Notes under the pieces: generated by a model
Databases searched by the model: none
The model's input: the letters and a program-made list of their open reading frames with translations, nothing else
Told to the model about the DNA's origin: nothing
Source: Granulosicoccus sp965367215
GTDB lineage: Bacteria; Pseudomonadota; Gammaproteobacteria; Granulosicoccales; Granulosicoccaceae
Assembly (NCBI GenBank): GCA_965367215.1
Contig: CBDUIJ010000031.1
Span: forward strand, 1 to 29,503
Direction of reading: 5' to 3'
Length of the DNA: 29,503 bases
Position numbers and translations under genes: made by a program
Shown here: one piece after another, positions 1-6,972 of the stretch
Numbering within the stretch: the stretch's first letter is position 1
Layout of the letters: every line of letters begins with the position of its first letter

Positions 1-416
1 TGTGTGAAGCGCATGCCGGCAAGGTTCTGCTGGTGGTCAACACGGCCAGCAAATGCGGCTTCACACCCCAGTTCGAATCACTCGAGACCTTGCACGAGCG
101 TTACGGGCAACAAGGGTTTGAAGTGCTGGGGTTTCCGTCCGAGGATTTTCGGCAGGAGCTCGATTCCGAGGAGGCGGTAGCAGAATTCTGCGAGCTCAAC
201 TATGGCGTGAGCTTTCCCATGTTCCAGAAGGTCCATGTCACGGCAGGCAATGCCCATCCACTCTACCGTGATCTGGCTGCCGCGACAGGTTCTTACCCGA
301 GCTGGAATTTCAACAAATACCTGATAGACAGGAACGGCAAGGTGGTTGCCCATTACGGGTCATCGGTTCTGCCGACGGGCAGGCAGCTGGTGAGTGATAT
401 CGAGGCCTTGTTGTAG
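1..416 (+). CDS. Glutathione peroxidase family protein (5' end outside window)
   Basis: Thiol peroxidase of the glutathione-peroxidase/BsaA family, expected to reduce hydrogen or lipid peroxides using thioredoxin or glutathione. The frame is open from base 3, so the true start lies before the window. What is present holds the active-site block NTASKCGFTPQ, with Cys where animal enzymes carry selenocysteine, and the family WNFNKYL block with the catalytic Trp. The usual FPxNQFG block is FPSEDFR here, so the catalytic Gln position is Asp, a change I believe occurs in other bacterial members. No signal peptide can be judged because the N-terminus is missing. It is convergent with the saccharopine dehydrogenase gene. 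The family call is secure; the electron donor is unknown. Confidence 0.9.
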   Translation, partial: CEAHAGKVLLVVNTASKCGFTPQFESLETLHERYGQQGFEVLGFPSEDFRQELDSEEAVAEFCELNYGVSFPMFQKVHVTAGNAHPLYRDLAAATGSYPSWNFNKYLIDRNGKVVAHYGSSVLPTGRQLVSDIEALL

Positions 417-436
417 GGGTATCCGAGCACACTAGT

Positions 437-485
437 GGGAGCCGCTGCCATTGGCACTGATCAGTTCAGCGACAGGCAGGCTCCC
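437..485. terminator. Imperfect hairpin between convergent genes, candidate bidirectional terminator
   Basis: GGGAGCC (437-443) plus TGCC (446-449) can pair with GGCA (475-478) plus GGCTCCC (479-485). That gives about 11 pairs with a 2-nt bulge around a 25-nt loop. It lies exactly between the ends of the peroxidase gene and the minus-strand saccharopine dehydrogenase gene. There is no clear T-tract on either side, so termination strength is doubtful. Confidence 0.4.
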
Positions 486-498
486 TGTACGGCGCGGC

Positions 499-1671
499 CT
501 ACTGCCCGATAGCCAGATCACGATACTGCTGGAACACCGCCTCAGCGCGGCTCCAGACCCCGGTCTCGGGCTCCTTCAGGCCCAGCAGGTGCGGCAGCAT
601 CTGTGAGGAGAAGTCTTCGCTGCTTTCTCTGGGCAGAAGTGAGGGAAGATGATCGATGGCAATGATATCCAGAGCCGGTGCAGCCGACGTGGCAGGCAGA
701 AGTCGCTCAACCGGCTTGTCCATGGTGGTGCAGTCCTGATAGACCGGTAAGGGGTTGAACTCGCCCGTGGGATCACAGCTGACATCGGCGATGACACTCA
801 GACGGCGCGATGCCGATTGCAGATGTTCCCGCGTCGTGAATGGCTGGCTGGGCGCATTCACGAACACGCAGTTCACCAGCAATTCATGCTCGAGTACGGC
901 ATCGAACGGCCCACCTGCTGCGGTCTCGGCCTGATCCCAGCGCGTCACTGGCACATGGCACGCCTCCAGCAGTTCGCAGGCACCACGGCCGCAACGACCC
1001 AATGCACCGATGACCAGAGCGCTTGGGCCGGCTTTCGCAGAATCATCCGACTGTGCAGCAGAGCTTGCGTCGCTGTCAGCGTCTGTCGCTGCGGCGGAAG
1101 GTATCTTTCCCTGCGACAGAGCTTGCGCCAACTGCTCACGCACTTCGGCTATCAGGGCATTCTTGTCTGGCCAGGCCTGCAAGGCTGGCAGGCTCGGCTC
1201 CTTGCCCAGAGCCTGTCCCGCCCAAGCGAGCACGGCCGTAGCAGCGCCGACAAATCCGGCCCAGTAACCGAACGCCGCCACTCGGCGCCCCTGGTCGTCC
1301 ACCAGATACTCCAGATCGTAGAGTGTGCCCTTGCCTCGCGCGAAGGCGGTCAGCGTTTCCTGCCAGCCATTCTGATGCTTGTAGACGTGCGCAAAATGCA
1401 CATGACGCCGGGTAAACGGTCCCAGTACAGGATCCAGTTCCTTGAGCCCCAGAATGAAGGCATGCGCAGGAGCTGCCTGCCAGCTGCCTTCCGGCACGAG
1501 TCTGCAACCTGCCTCCTGATAATCTTCATCATTGAAGATGCGTGCAACGCTGCGCTCGACAACCACCTCGTAGCCTGCCTTGAGTAGCTCACGTGTCACC
1601 GCTGGTGTCAGCAAGGTGCGCTCTTCGAAGGCCTTGGATTCAGCACGCAGCCACAACAGGGTGTTGTTCAT
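499..1671 (-). CDS. Saccharopine dehydrogenase (NAD+, L-lysine-forming), LYS1-like
   Basis: This 390-aa protein resembles yeast Lys1, which interconverts saccharopine with lysine plus 2-oxoglutarate. It matches along its whole length: the N-terminal AlaDH/PNT-like domain begins WLRAESKAFEER; K77 (in ILGLK) and H95 (in HFAH) fall where the yeast catalytic Lys and His lie; then GTLYDLEYL and QGRRVAAFG; the NAD-binding GALGRCGRGA near 222-231; and DHLPSLLPRE near the C-terminus. Residues about 192-217 form an Ala/Ser/Asp-rich stretch absent from yeast Lys1, probably a flexible linker before the Rossmann fold. ATG at 1671 has a weak purine-rich site upstream. It follows selD by 23 bp and is probably the last gene of the argG-selU-selD operon. 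Bacteria usually make lysine through diaminopimelate, so a catabolic or 2-oxoglutarate-linked role is as likely as biosynthesis. Confidence 0.88.
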   Translation of the reverse strand: MNNTLLWLRAESKAFEERTLLTPAVTRELLKAGYEVVVERSVARIFNDEDYQEAGCRLVPEGSWQAAPAHAFILGLKELDPVLGPFTRRHVHFAHVYKHQNGWQETLTAFARGKGTLYDLEYLVDDQGRRVAAFGYWAGFVGAATAVLAWAGQALGKEPSLPALQAWPDKNALIAEVREQLAQALSQGKIPSAAATDADSDASSAAQSDDSAKAGPSALVIGALGRCGRGACELLEACHVPVTRWDQAETAAGGPFDAVLEHELLVNCVFVNAPSQPFTTREHLQSASRRLSVIADVSCDPTGEFNPLPVYQDCTTMDKPVERLLPATSAAPALDIIAIDHLPSLLPRESSEDFSSQMLPHLLGLKEPETGVWSRAEAVFQQYRDLAIGQ

Positions 1672-1694
1672 CAGACTCGTCTCTTCAATGGAAT

Positions 1695-3932
1695 TCAGGA
1701 CACCGACACTGTCGCCGATGTGGCTATGACACCGATTCCCGCAGCACTCAGATAGCCTGCGGCACGTAACTGTTCAAGACAGGCAGCTTGCGCGGACTCG
1801 GGCACCACCGCCAGCAGACCGCCACTGGTCTGTGGGTCACACAGAATCGACAACTGCGCCGATGACAGATGAGCACTCACACTCATCGAATCCAGCACCT
1901 GGCGGTTCTCGGGCCACAGGGAACTGCGCACACCCTGTTCGGCAAGTTGCAATACTCCCGGCAGCGTCGGAACAGTAGACGTCCTGACAAGCGCCCCGAC
2001 CTGCAGACCGTCAAGCAATCGCTGCAGATGGCCCAGCAAGCCAAACCCGGTCACATCGGTCATGTAGTTCGAACCTGCCGATCGCAGGATATCCGCCGCC
2101 GGGCGATTGCTCGTCAACATGTGTGCCTGGGCCTTGCCGACATCCGGGCCGCGCGTGCGGCCCTGCATGAGCCCTGCGAACACGGTACCGATTCCCAATG
2201 GCTGGGTCAGGATCAGCGCATCACCGGCACGAACTCCCGCTTGTCCGTGAGTGGCCCCGGCACTGCTGTCCTCATTCAGGAGTGCATTTACAACGACCCC
2301 CAGTGACAGTTCATCGCCTTCCACCGTATGCCCACCCACAAGCTGGCACTGCTCCGCATCCAGCGCTTCCAGCAGCCCGCCCATCATCAGTTTCAGGTCT
2401 CGCTCGACGACAAGCTCCGTACCGGCAGGCACCGTTGCAATCACCTGCGCAGAATGAACCATCGCATCAACGGTCACGACATCACTCAGCGCATGCAACG
2501 CAGCAATGCGCCCGAGCAGATAAGGGTCATCCACAATGGCGTTGACGTGATCGATCGACTGGACCAGAGTCTTTCCTGGCAGATCCAGCACCGCGGTATC
2601 ACCGGCTGGCGACAGTGGTGACGCGGTACTGCCCTGACGATTGGCGCGCAGGTGTGACAACACACGTTCCAGCACCCGTTCGCCAACCTTGGCACCGCAA
2701 CCCCGGCACCGCATGGCAGCCCGGGCCTGGCCGGCACCGGATGCGTCAAGGTAGCGTTCCCGCAAGGCATCAGGCAACTTCTGAGTGCCCGGGTTCAGAT
2801 TCATGGCAGGCAGCTCACTGAACTTGCGCATGAAAGCCTTGTCGATATGATCCTTCCAGCGCCACACCCAGTCGGCCTCGATGGCCAGTGGCCCGCGACT
2901 GGCGATAGCGCGCTTCTCACCCGTTGCCATCAGACTCAGAAAGTCCTTCTGTGGTCGATAGTGCTTCAGTCTGTCTCCCAGCAGATAACGCTGGATATTC
3001 TCGAACAGAAACGGTGCCTGGCGTACCGCAAATACGCCAGCCTTGGCACTGGGCGTGCCGCGCTGGGTACCGATGTCGCCGGTGGCAAAGACAAAATCAT
3101 GGGATACGCTTTGCAGGTGTGCATTGGTACTGACAAAGCCGCGGGAATCCACGGCCAGACCGGATGCCGCCGGCCAGTCCGGTGCAACAGCACCGGTACA
3201 CCAGAGGATTTCATCCAGTTCGACTTCGCGCGAATCTGCCGCAATCAGTCGATCGTGTTCGACACGAACCACATCGAACTGTGTGATCACCGTGATACCG
3301 GCACGTCTGGCTGCAGCCAGGGCCAGCTCACCGACTCGCGCCGGCCGGCCTGACAACGGCATGTCACCGCGCAGGAACCAGTACAACTTTGCCTGATCAC
3401 TGGCCAGCACATGTCGCATGGCAGTCACCAGTTCGAATCCTCCGGCTCCCGAGCCGACGACACCGATGGACAATCGCTCCTCATCCGACGAATCAAGGCG
3501 ATCCCGAATCTGCTGCCAGCGAGCGTTGAAGTTGTGCACCGGTTTTACCGGTGTGACGTGTTCTTCGGCTCCCGGTACCGACAGATCCGGCGTGCTGCCG
3601 GTATCCAGAGACAAGACATCGAATTCCAGTACAGGCCGGGATTCAAAGCCGACTTGTCGCGCTGCCAGATCCAGTGACGTGACGGTTTCTTCGATGAAGC
3701 GAATGCCCGCCCAGGCACACAGTTTGCGCAGATCGACATGGATTTCATCGACGCTGTAGTGTCCCGCTATCAGGCCGGGCAACATGCCCGAATAGGGTGT
3801 CATCGAGCTACTCGATACCAGCGTCAACCTGACGCCAGGCAAAGGGCGCATTGCCCAACGCCGAATCAGCAGAACATGACTGTGACCGCCGCCGACCAGG
3901 CAGACATCACGCACAATCGGTACGCTGTTCAC
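1695..3932 (-). CDS. selD: FAD-dependent NADH dehydrogenase-like / selenide, water dikinase fusion (NDH-SelD)
   Basis: This 745-aa two-domain protein makes selenophosphate from selenide and ATP. Residues 1-395 form a pyridine-nucleotide-disulphide-type flavoprotein: first dinucleotide fold at GGGHSH (14-19), second at GVVGSGAGG (157-165), and the FAD-closing ATGDIG (283-288). Residues about 405-745 are SelD. C412 and K415 (CGAK) correspond to catalytic Cys17 and Lys20 of E. coli SelD; metal-binding Asp lie in SPAGDTAV, ALSDV and DVTGFGLLGH. C409 adds a CxxC with C412. The usual SelD block DI(Y/F)AMGG reads DVVTVDA here. The GTG start overlaps the selU stop by 4 nt (GTGA), so translation is probably coupled. 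This fusion is known in several bacterial groups; the flavoprotein half is thought to supply redox chemistry to selenium, but its reaction is not settled. Confidence 0.93.
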   Translation of the reverse strand: MNSVPIVRDVCLVGGGHSHVLLIRRWAMRPLPGVRLTLVSSSSMTPYSGMLPGLIAGHYSVDEIHVDLRKLCAWAGIRFIEETVTSLDLAARQVGFESRPVLEFDVLSLDTGSTPDLSVPGAEEHVTPVKPVHNFNARWQQIRDRLDSSDEERLSIGVVGSGAGGFELVTAMRHVLASDQAKLYWFLRGDMPLSGRPARVGELALAAARRAGITVITQFDVVRVEHDRLIAADSREVELDEILWCTGAVAPDWPAASGLAVDSRGFVSTNAHLQSVSHDFVFATGDIGTQRGTPSAKAGVFAVRQAPFLFENIQRYLLGDRLKHYRPQKDFLSLMATGEKRAIASRGPLAIEADWVWRWKDHIDKAFMRKFSELPAMNLNPGTQKLPDALRERYLDASGAGQARAAMRCRGCGAKVGERVLERVLSHLRANRQGSTASPLSPAGDTAVLDLPGKTLVQSIDHVNAIVDDPYLLGRIAALHALSDVVTVDAMVHSAQVIATVPAGTELVVERDLKLMMGGLLEALDAEQCQLVGGHTVEGDELSLGVVVNALLNEDSSAGATHGQAGVRAGDALILTQPLGIGTVFAGLMQGRTRGPDVGKAQAHMLTSNRPAADILRSAGSNYMTDVTGFGLLGHLQRLLDGLQVGALVRTSTVPTLPGVLQLAEQGVRSSLWPENRQVLDSMSVSAHLSSAQLSILCDPQTSGGLLAVVPESAQAACLEQLRAAGYLSAAGIGVIATSATVSVS

Positions 3933-5116
3933 TTTTGCGCAGCCCAGTCGAGCAATTCATCAGCCGTACCGCGCGCCATGACTCGGTGCTGCTTTCTGCT
4001 CAACTGGTAGTCGTACATCGGGTCGTAGTATTCACGCAGCATGAATTCGATGAATCCAGCATAGCCACTGGTGTCACTATTGCGCTCATGGCGCTGCAGG
4101 GCAATGTTCAGCAATTCCAGAGCGTGTTGGTAACGCACCGGGCCAAAGCGCTTCTGGATGCGTGACAGACTGTCTCTGTGATGATTGGCATAAGCATTGA
4201 AGCCCGCCTCCTTGCCGTGACTGGACTGGTAGCGCTGCAGCAGATCAGGCACGTAATCGTCGAAGCAGTTTTCTATGCGCTGCTGCATATCGCATTCGAG
4301 AATCAGAATCGGTGCTTCCTGCATCGCGTTTCGCAGGGTATCCGGCAGACAGACTCGCCCGATCAGACGAGCTTCATCTTCCAGCAGCACCTGCTGCTGT
4401 CCGGCTTCAGCCAACTTCATCAATTCGACGGTGACTGCATTTTCGAAGTCGATATTGCTCGGCTGTACACTGGCCATGCCACCGAAACTCGAGCCTCGAT
4501 GATTGGCCAGCCCTTCCAGGTCGACCGTGCTGCCCAGACGTTTGATCAGCAAAGTCTTGCCATTACCGGTTCGGCCACCGACCAGCACCAGCTTCAGGCT
4601 GGAGCACAGTTCGGTGAGGGTTTCCATCAGGAAGGTGCGCAGAGCCTTGTAGCCGCCGCTCACCAGAGGCAAGTCGATGCCTGCCTCCTTCATCCACTGC
4701 TGACTGATCCGCGAGCGCAAGCCTCCGCGGAAACAATAAAGAGCACCGTTCGGATTTTCGCGGGCGAATTCGGCCCAGGCAGCAACACGTTGTTCGCGCA
4801 GCTCCGGTGTTACCAGTTGTGCGCCCAGCGCGATCGCACTCTGCTGATTGGCCTGCTTGTAGCGGATGCCGATCAGATGGCGCTCCTCGTCATTCATCAA
4901 GGGACGATTGACGGAAGCAGGAAAGGCGCCCTTTGCAAATTCAACGGGCGCCCTGACGTCCAGCAGCGGCGTATCGGTCAGGAACAGCTGCCGATAGTCG
5001 CTGCGGACAGGACCGGGTTGCTGTGGGACTTGCAGCGAACTGTCTGTCGCTGATGTGTCGTTGCTACCCACAGCTGTATTATTATACTCGGTCGGTGGCT
5101 CAGTTCTTGTCGTCAC
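3929..5116 (-). CDS. selU: tRNA 2-selenouridine synthase (rhodanese/P-loop)
   Basis: SelU/MnmH (YbbB) replaces sulphur of 2-thiouridine at the tRNA wobble position with selenium from selenophosphate, via a geranylated intermediate. The rhodanese domain (about 40-160) has the catalytic Cys C128 in CFRGGLRSR; the P-loop GGRTGNGKT spans 180-188, followed by DLEGLANHRGSSFGG; the C-terminus has EYYDPMYDYQL as in the E. coli protein. At 395 aa it carries about 37 more N-terminal residues than the 364-aa E. coli enzyme, low-complexity and Thr/Ser/Pro-rich. The GTG at 5116 overlaps the argG end by 17 bp and has no obvious ribosome site; an in-frame GTG at 5071 is an alternative. It overlaps selD by 4 nt. 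Function is firm; the start is not. Confidence 0.93.
   Translation of the reverse strand: MTTRTEPPTEYNNTAVGSNDTSATDSSLQVPQQPGPVRSDYRQLFLTDTPLLDVRAPVEFAKGAFPASVNRPLMNDEERHLIGIRYKQANQQSAIALGAQLVTPELREQRVAAWAEFARENPNGALYCFRGGLRSRISQQWMKEAGIDLPLVSGGYKALRTFLMETLTELCSSLKLVLVGGRTGNGKTLLIKRLGSTVDLEGLANHRGSSFGGMASVQPSNIDFENAVTVELMKLAEAGQQQVLLEDEARLIGRVCLPDTLRNAMQEAPILILECDMQQRIENCFDDYVPDLLQRYQSSHGKEAGFNAYANHHRDSLSRIQKRFGPVRYQHALELLNIALQRHERNSDTSGYAGFIEFMLREYYDPMYDYQLSRKQHRVMARGTADELLDWAAQK
5081..5086 (-). promoter_or_regulatory. Consensus -10 hexamer (TATAAT) inside the selU 5' end
   Basis: On the minus strand a perfect TATAAT sits 30 nt into the long form of selU and about 10 nt upstream of the alternative GTG at 5071. 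No good -35 hexamer lies at 16-18 bp spacing. If active it would start a nearly leaderless selU-selD transcript independent of argG. It may be chance. Confidence 0.25.
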
Positions 5117-6434
5117 TGAGAAGCTGTTTCATCGCACCACCTGATGGCAACACGCCCTTGGCCGCATAGGCATGCAGCTTGGTACGCGAATCGTTGATAT
5201 CCAGGTTGCGCATGGACAGCTGCCCGATACGATCCAGAGGACTGAAAGCCTCGTCTTCAACCACTTCCATCGACAGATTTTCAGGCGCGTAGGTCAGAGA
5301 ATCGCTTTCCGTGTTCAACAGGGTGTAATCGTCACCGCGACGCAGTTCCAGCGTGACGGTACCGTTGACGCTGGCGCCGATCCATTTCTGCAGTGTATCT
5401 CTGAGCATCAGTGCCTGCGGGTCGAACCAGCGGCCCTGATACAGCAGTTTGCCCAGGCGACGTCCCAGTGAATGGTAGTTGTCCAGTGTGTCTTCGTTGT
5501 GAATACCGTTCAGCAGGCGCTCGTAGGTCAGGTGCAGCAGCGCCATGCCGGGAGCTTCATAGATGCCACGGCTCTTGGCTTCGATGATGCGGTTTTCAAT
5601 CTGATCGCACATGCCCAGACCGTGACGACCACCGATGGCGTTGGCTTCCTTGAACAGTTCGACCGCAGAGCCGAAACGTTTGCCGTTCAGAGCGACTGGC
5701 ATGCCTTCTTCGAAGGTCACGCTGACCTGTTCGGTTTCGATCTCGACGGCCGGATCCCAGAATTTCACACCCATGATGGGCTCGACGATGTTCATGCCGC
5801 GGTCGAGAAATTCCAGGTCCTTGGCTTCGTGCGTGGCGCCCAGAATGTTGGCGTCCGTGGAGTAGGCCTTTTCCTTGCTGGCGCGGTATTCGAAACCGTT
5901 GGCGTTGAGGAATTCGCTCATTTCCGCACGGCCACCCAGCTCCTTCACGAAGTCCGCATCCAGCCAGGGCTTGTAGATGCGCAGGTCAGGATTGGTCATC
6001 AGGCCGTAGCGGTAGAAGCGCTCGATATCGTTACCCTTGTAGGTCGAACCGTCGCCCCAGATATGCACATCGTCGGCGAGCATGGCGCGCACCAGAATGG
6101 TGCCTGTGACGGCACGACCCAATGGTGTGGTGTTGAAATACTTCTTGCCACCGCTTTCGATGTGGAAAGCACCGCACATGATGGCGATCAGGCCTTCATT
6201 CACCAGCACATCGACGCAATCGACCGTACGCGCCTCTTCGGCGCCATAGGCACGAGCGCGTGACGCGATATCCTCGAAATCATCCTCATCCGGCTGGCCA
6301 AGGTCAGCGGTATAGGCGTAAGGCACAGCCCCTTTCTGTTTCATCCAGGCAATGGCTGCTGAAGTATCCAGACCACCGGAGAACGCTATGCCGACTTTCT
6401 GATCCACCGGCAACGACAACAAAATCTTGTTCAT
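5100..6434 (-). CDS. argG: Argininosuccinate synthase
   Basis: This cytoplasmic enzyme joins citrulline and aspartate using ATP, the penultimate step of arginine synthesis. It is the E. coli-type long form: 444 aa from the chosen start against 447. Visible family blocks are the PP-loop AFSGGLDTSAA close to the N-terminus, then YFNTTPLGRAVTG, WGDGSTYKGNDIERFYRYG, ATHEAKDLE, GGRHGLGMCDQIENRIIEAKSRGIYEAPG and IGQLSMRNLDI, all intact. The frame opens at a GTG (6452), but ATG at 6434 gives MNKILLSLPVDQ, which aligns with E. coli MTTILKHLPVGQ, and a TGGGG lies 4 nt before it. It leads the likely operon argG-selU-selD-saccharopine dehydrogenase. No clear promoter or complete ARG box was found upstream. 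Confidence 0.96.
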   Translation of the reverse strand: MNKILLSLPVDQKVGIAFSGGLDTSAAIAWMKQKGAVPYAYTADLGQPDEDDFEDIASRARAYGAEEARTVDCVDVLVNEGLIAIMCGAFHIESGGKKYFNTTPLGRAVTGTILVRAMLADDVHIWGDGSTYKGNDIERFYRYGLMTNPDLRIYKPWLDADFVKELGGRAEMSEFLNANGFEYRASKEKAYSTDANILGATHEAKDLEFLDRGMNIVEPIMGVKFWDPAVEIETEQVSVTFEEGMPVALNGKRFGSAVELFKEANAIGGRHGLGMCDQIENRIIEAKSRGIYEAPGMALLHLTYERLLNGIHNEDTLDNYHSLGRRLGKLLYQGRWFDPQALMLRDTLQKWIGASVNGTVTLELRRGDDYTLLNTESDSLTYAPENLSMEVVEDEAFSPLDRIGQLSMRNLDINDSRTKLHAYAAKGVLPSGGAMKQLLSDDKN

Positions 6435-6491
6435 CAACCCCACAAAACCCACTAACCATTCGATCCCCCCAGTCTACCAAACATCCCCCCC

Positions 6492-6506
6492 GGGTCGGAC
6501 CACCAT
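6492..6506 (-). repeat. Inverted copy of GGGTCGGACC repeat end
   Basis: GGGTCGGACCACCAT is the reverse complement of the ends of the two tandem repeat units at 6832-6842 and 6945-6957; about 11-12 bases next to the end match, followed by weaker similarity such as TTGATT. Together with 6947-6957 it could be the pair of terminal inverted repeats of a decayed element of about 465 bp. No flanking target duplication is visible. Confidence 0.45.
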
Positions 6507-6732
6507 TACTCCTTGATTTTTCTAAAACATTCATCAATCAAAGGCCGTGTAGGCGCCCTGATCTACTGTTTCATGGCTGGGAATTGCCGATTTAACGATC
6601 TAAAGAGCTCTTCTCGATAAGCAGTGGCGATAGATTTAACGGTCAATGGCCTGGCATTTGATTCATGTGCCTCACCAAATGCTGAGATTGATCGCTGTGG
6701 GCAAAAACCCTGGGGTGGCCATACCTGCTCAG

Positions 6733-6960
6733 GCACGGTCCCAAGCCTCCATTTCGAGGCTGAAACGAGGATTCAAGAGCTGAAAAGCGCTGGTTTTTCT
6801 CGTCATTTATTTACTAATCAACTGCTTGGCAGGGTCCGACCCGCCAGCACGCTTAAACCCTCCATTTCGGGGCTTAAAAAGGGAATACAAGGGCTGGCAA
6901 GAGCCTGTTTTTCTTGCCATTTACTTGGTAATCAACAACTTACCATGGTCCGACCCGCTA
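6733..6960. repeat. Imperfect tandem repeat, two units of 114 bp
   Basis: Unit 1 is 6733-6846 and unit 2 is 6847-6960. Shared blocks are GCACG at the start, CCTCCATTTCG, CAAG-GCTG, TTTTTCT-G-CATTTA, TAATCAAC, and GGTCCGACCCGC at the end. Ungapped end-to-end spacing is exactly 114 bp, and I judge identity to be roughly 70 percent. One-base offsets inside the units, compensated later, argue against protein coding. It ends beside the stop codon of the nucleoside permease. Its origin is unknown; a degenerate REP- or MITE-like element is possible. Confidence 0.6.
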
Positions 6961-6972
6961 GCGCCGCTAGCG
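6956..6972. repeat. Paired CGCTAGCG palindromes over the permease stop codon
   Basis: Two copies of the 8-bp palindrome CGCTAGCG (6956-6963 and 6965-6972) are separated by one base. The second contains the TAG stop of the transporter permease. The first adjoins the GGGTCGGACC repeat end, so this may mark an old insertion junction. It could also form a small hairpin, but no T-tract follows. Confidence 0.4.

Larger units (their letters stand above)
6435..6966. other. Repeat-bearing intergenic region, no supported gene
   Basis: These 532 bp lie upstream of argG and downstream of the nucleoside-transporter operon. They hold a 114-bp imperfect tandem duplication (6733-6960), three GGGTCGGACC-type ends, a G/C-homopolymer-rich leader just before argG (C-runs near 6466-6491 on the plus strand), and the 10-bp palindrome AAGAGCTCTT near 6603. 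An open frame at 6624-6980 (plus) crosses both repeats and the transporter stop codon and looks non-coding. The argG promoter must lie here but I could not place it. Confidence 0.6.

Noticed and set aside
432..442. CTAGTGGGAGC after the peroxidase gene as a solo end of the CTAG MITE
   Set aside because: Only the first 8 bases match the element end and no second end or internal sequence follows; the same bases fit the terminator stem.
6529..6533. ATTCA half-site upstream of argG as an ARG box
   Set aside because: Only one half is present; the facing TGAAT half does not appear at the required spacing, so ArgR control is not supported.
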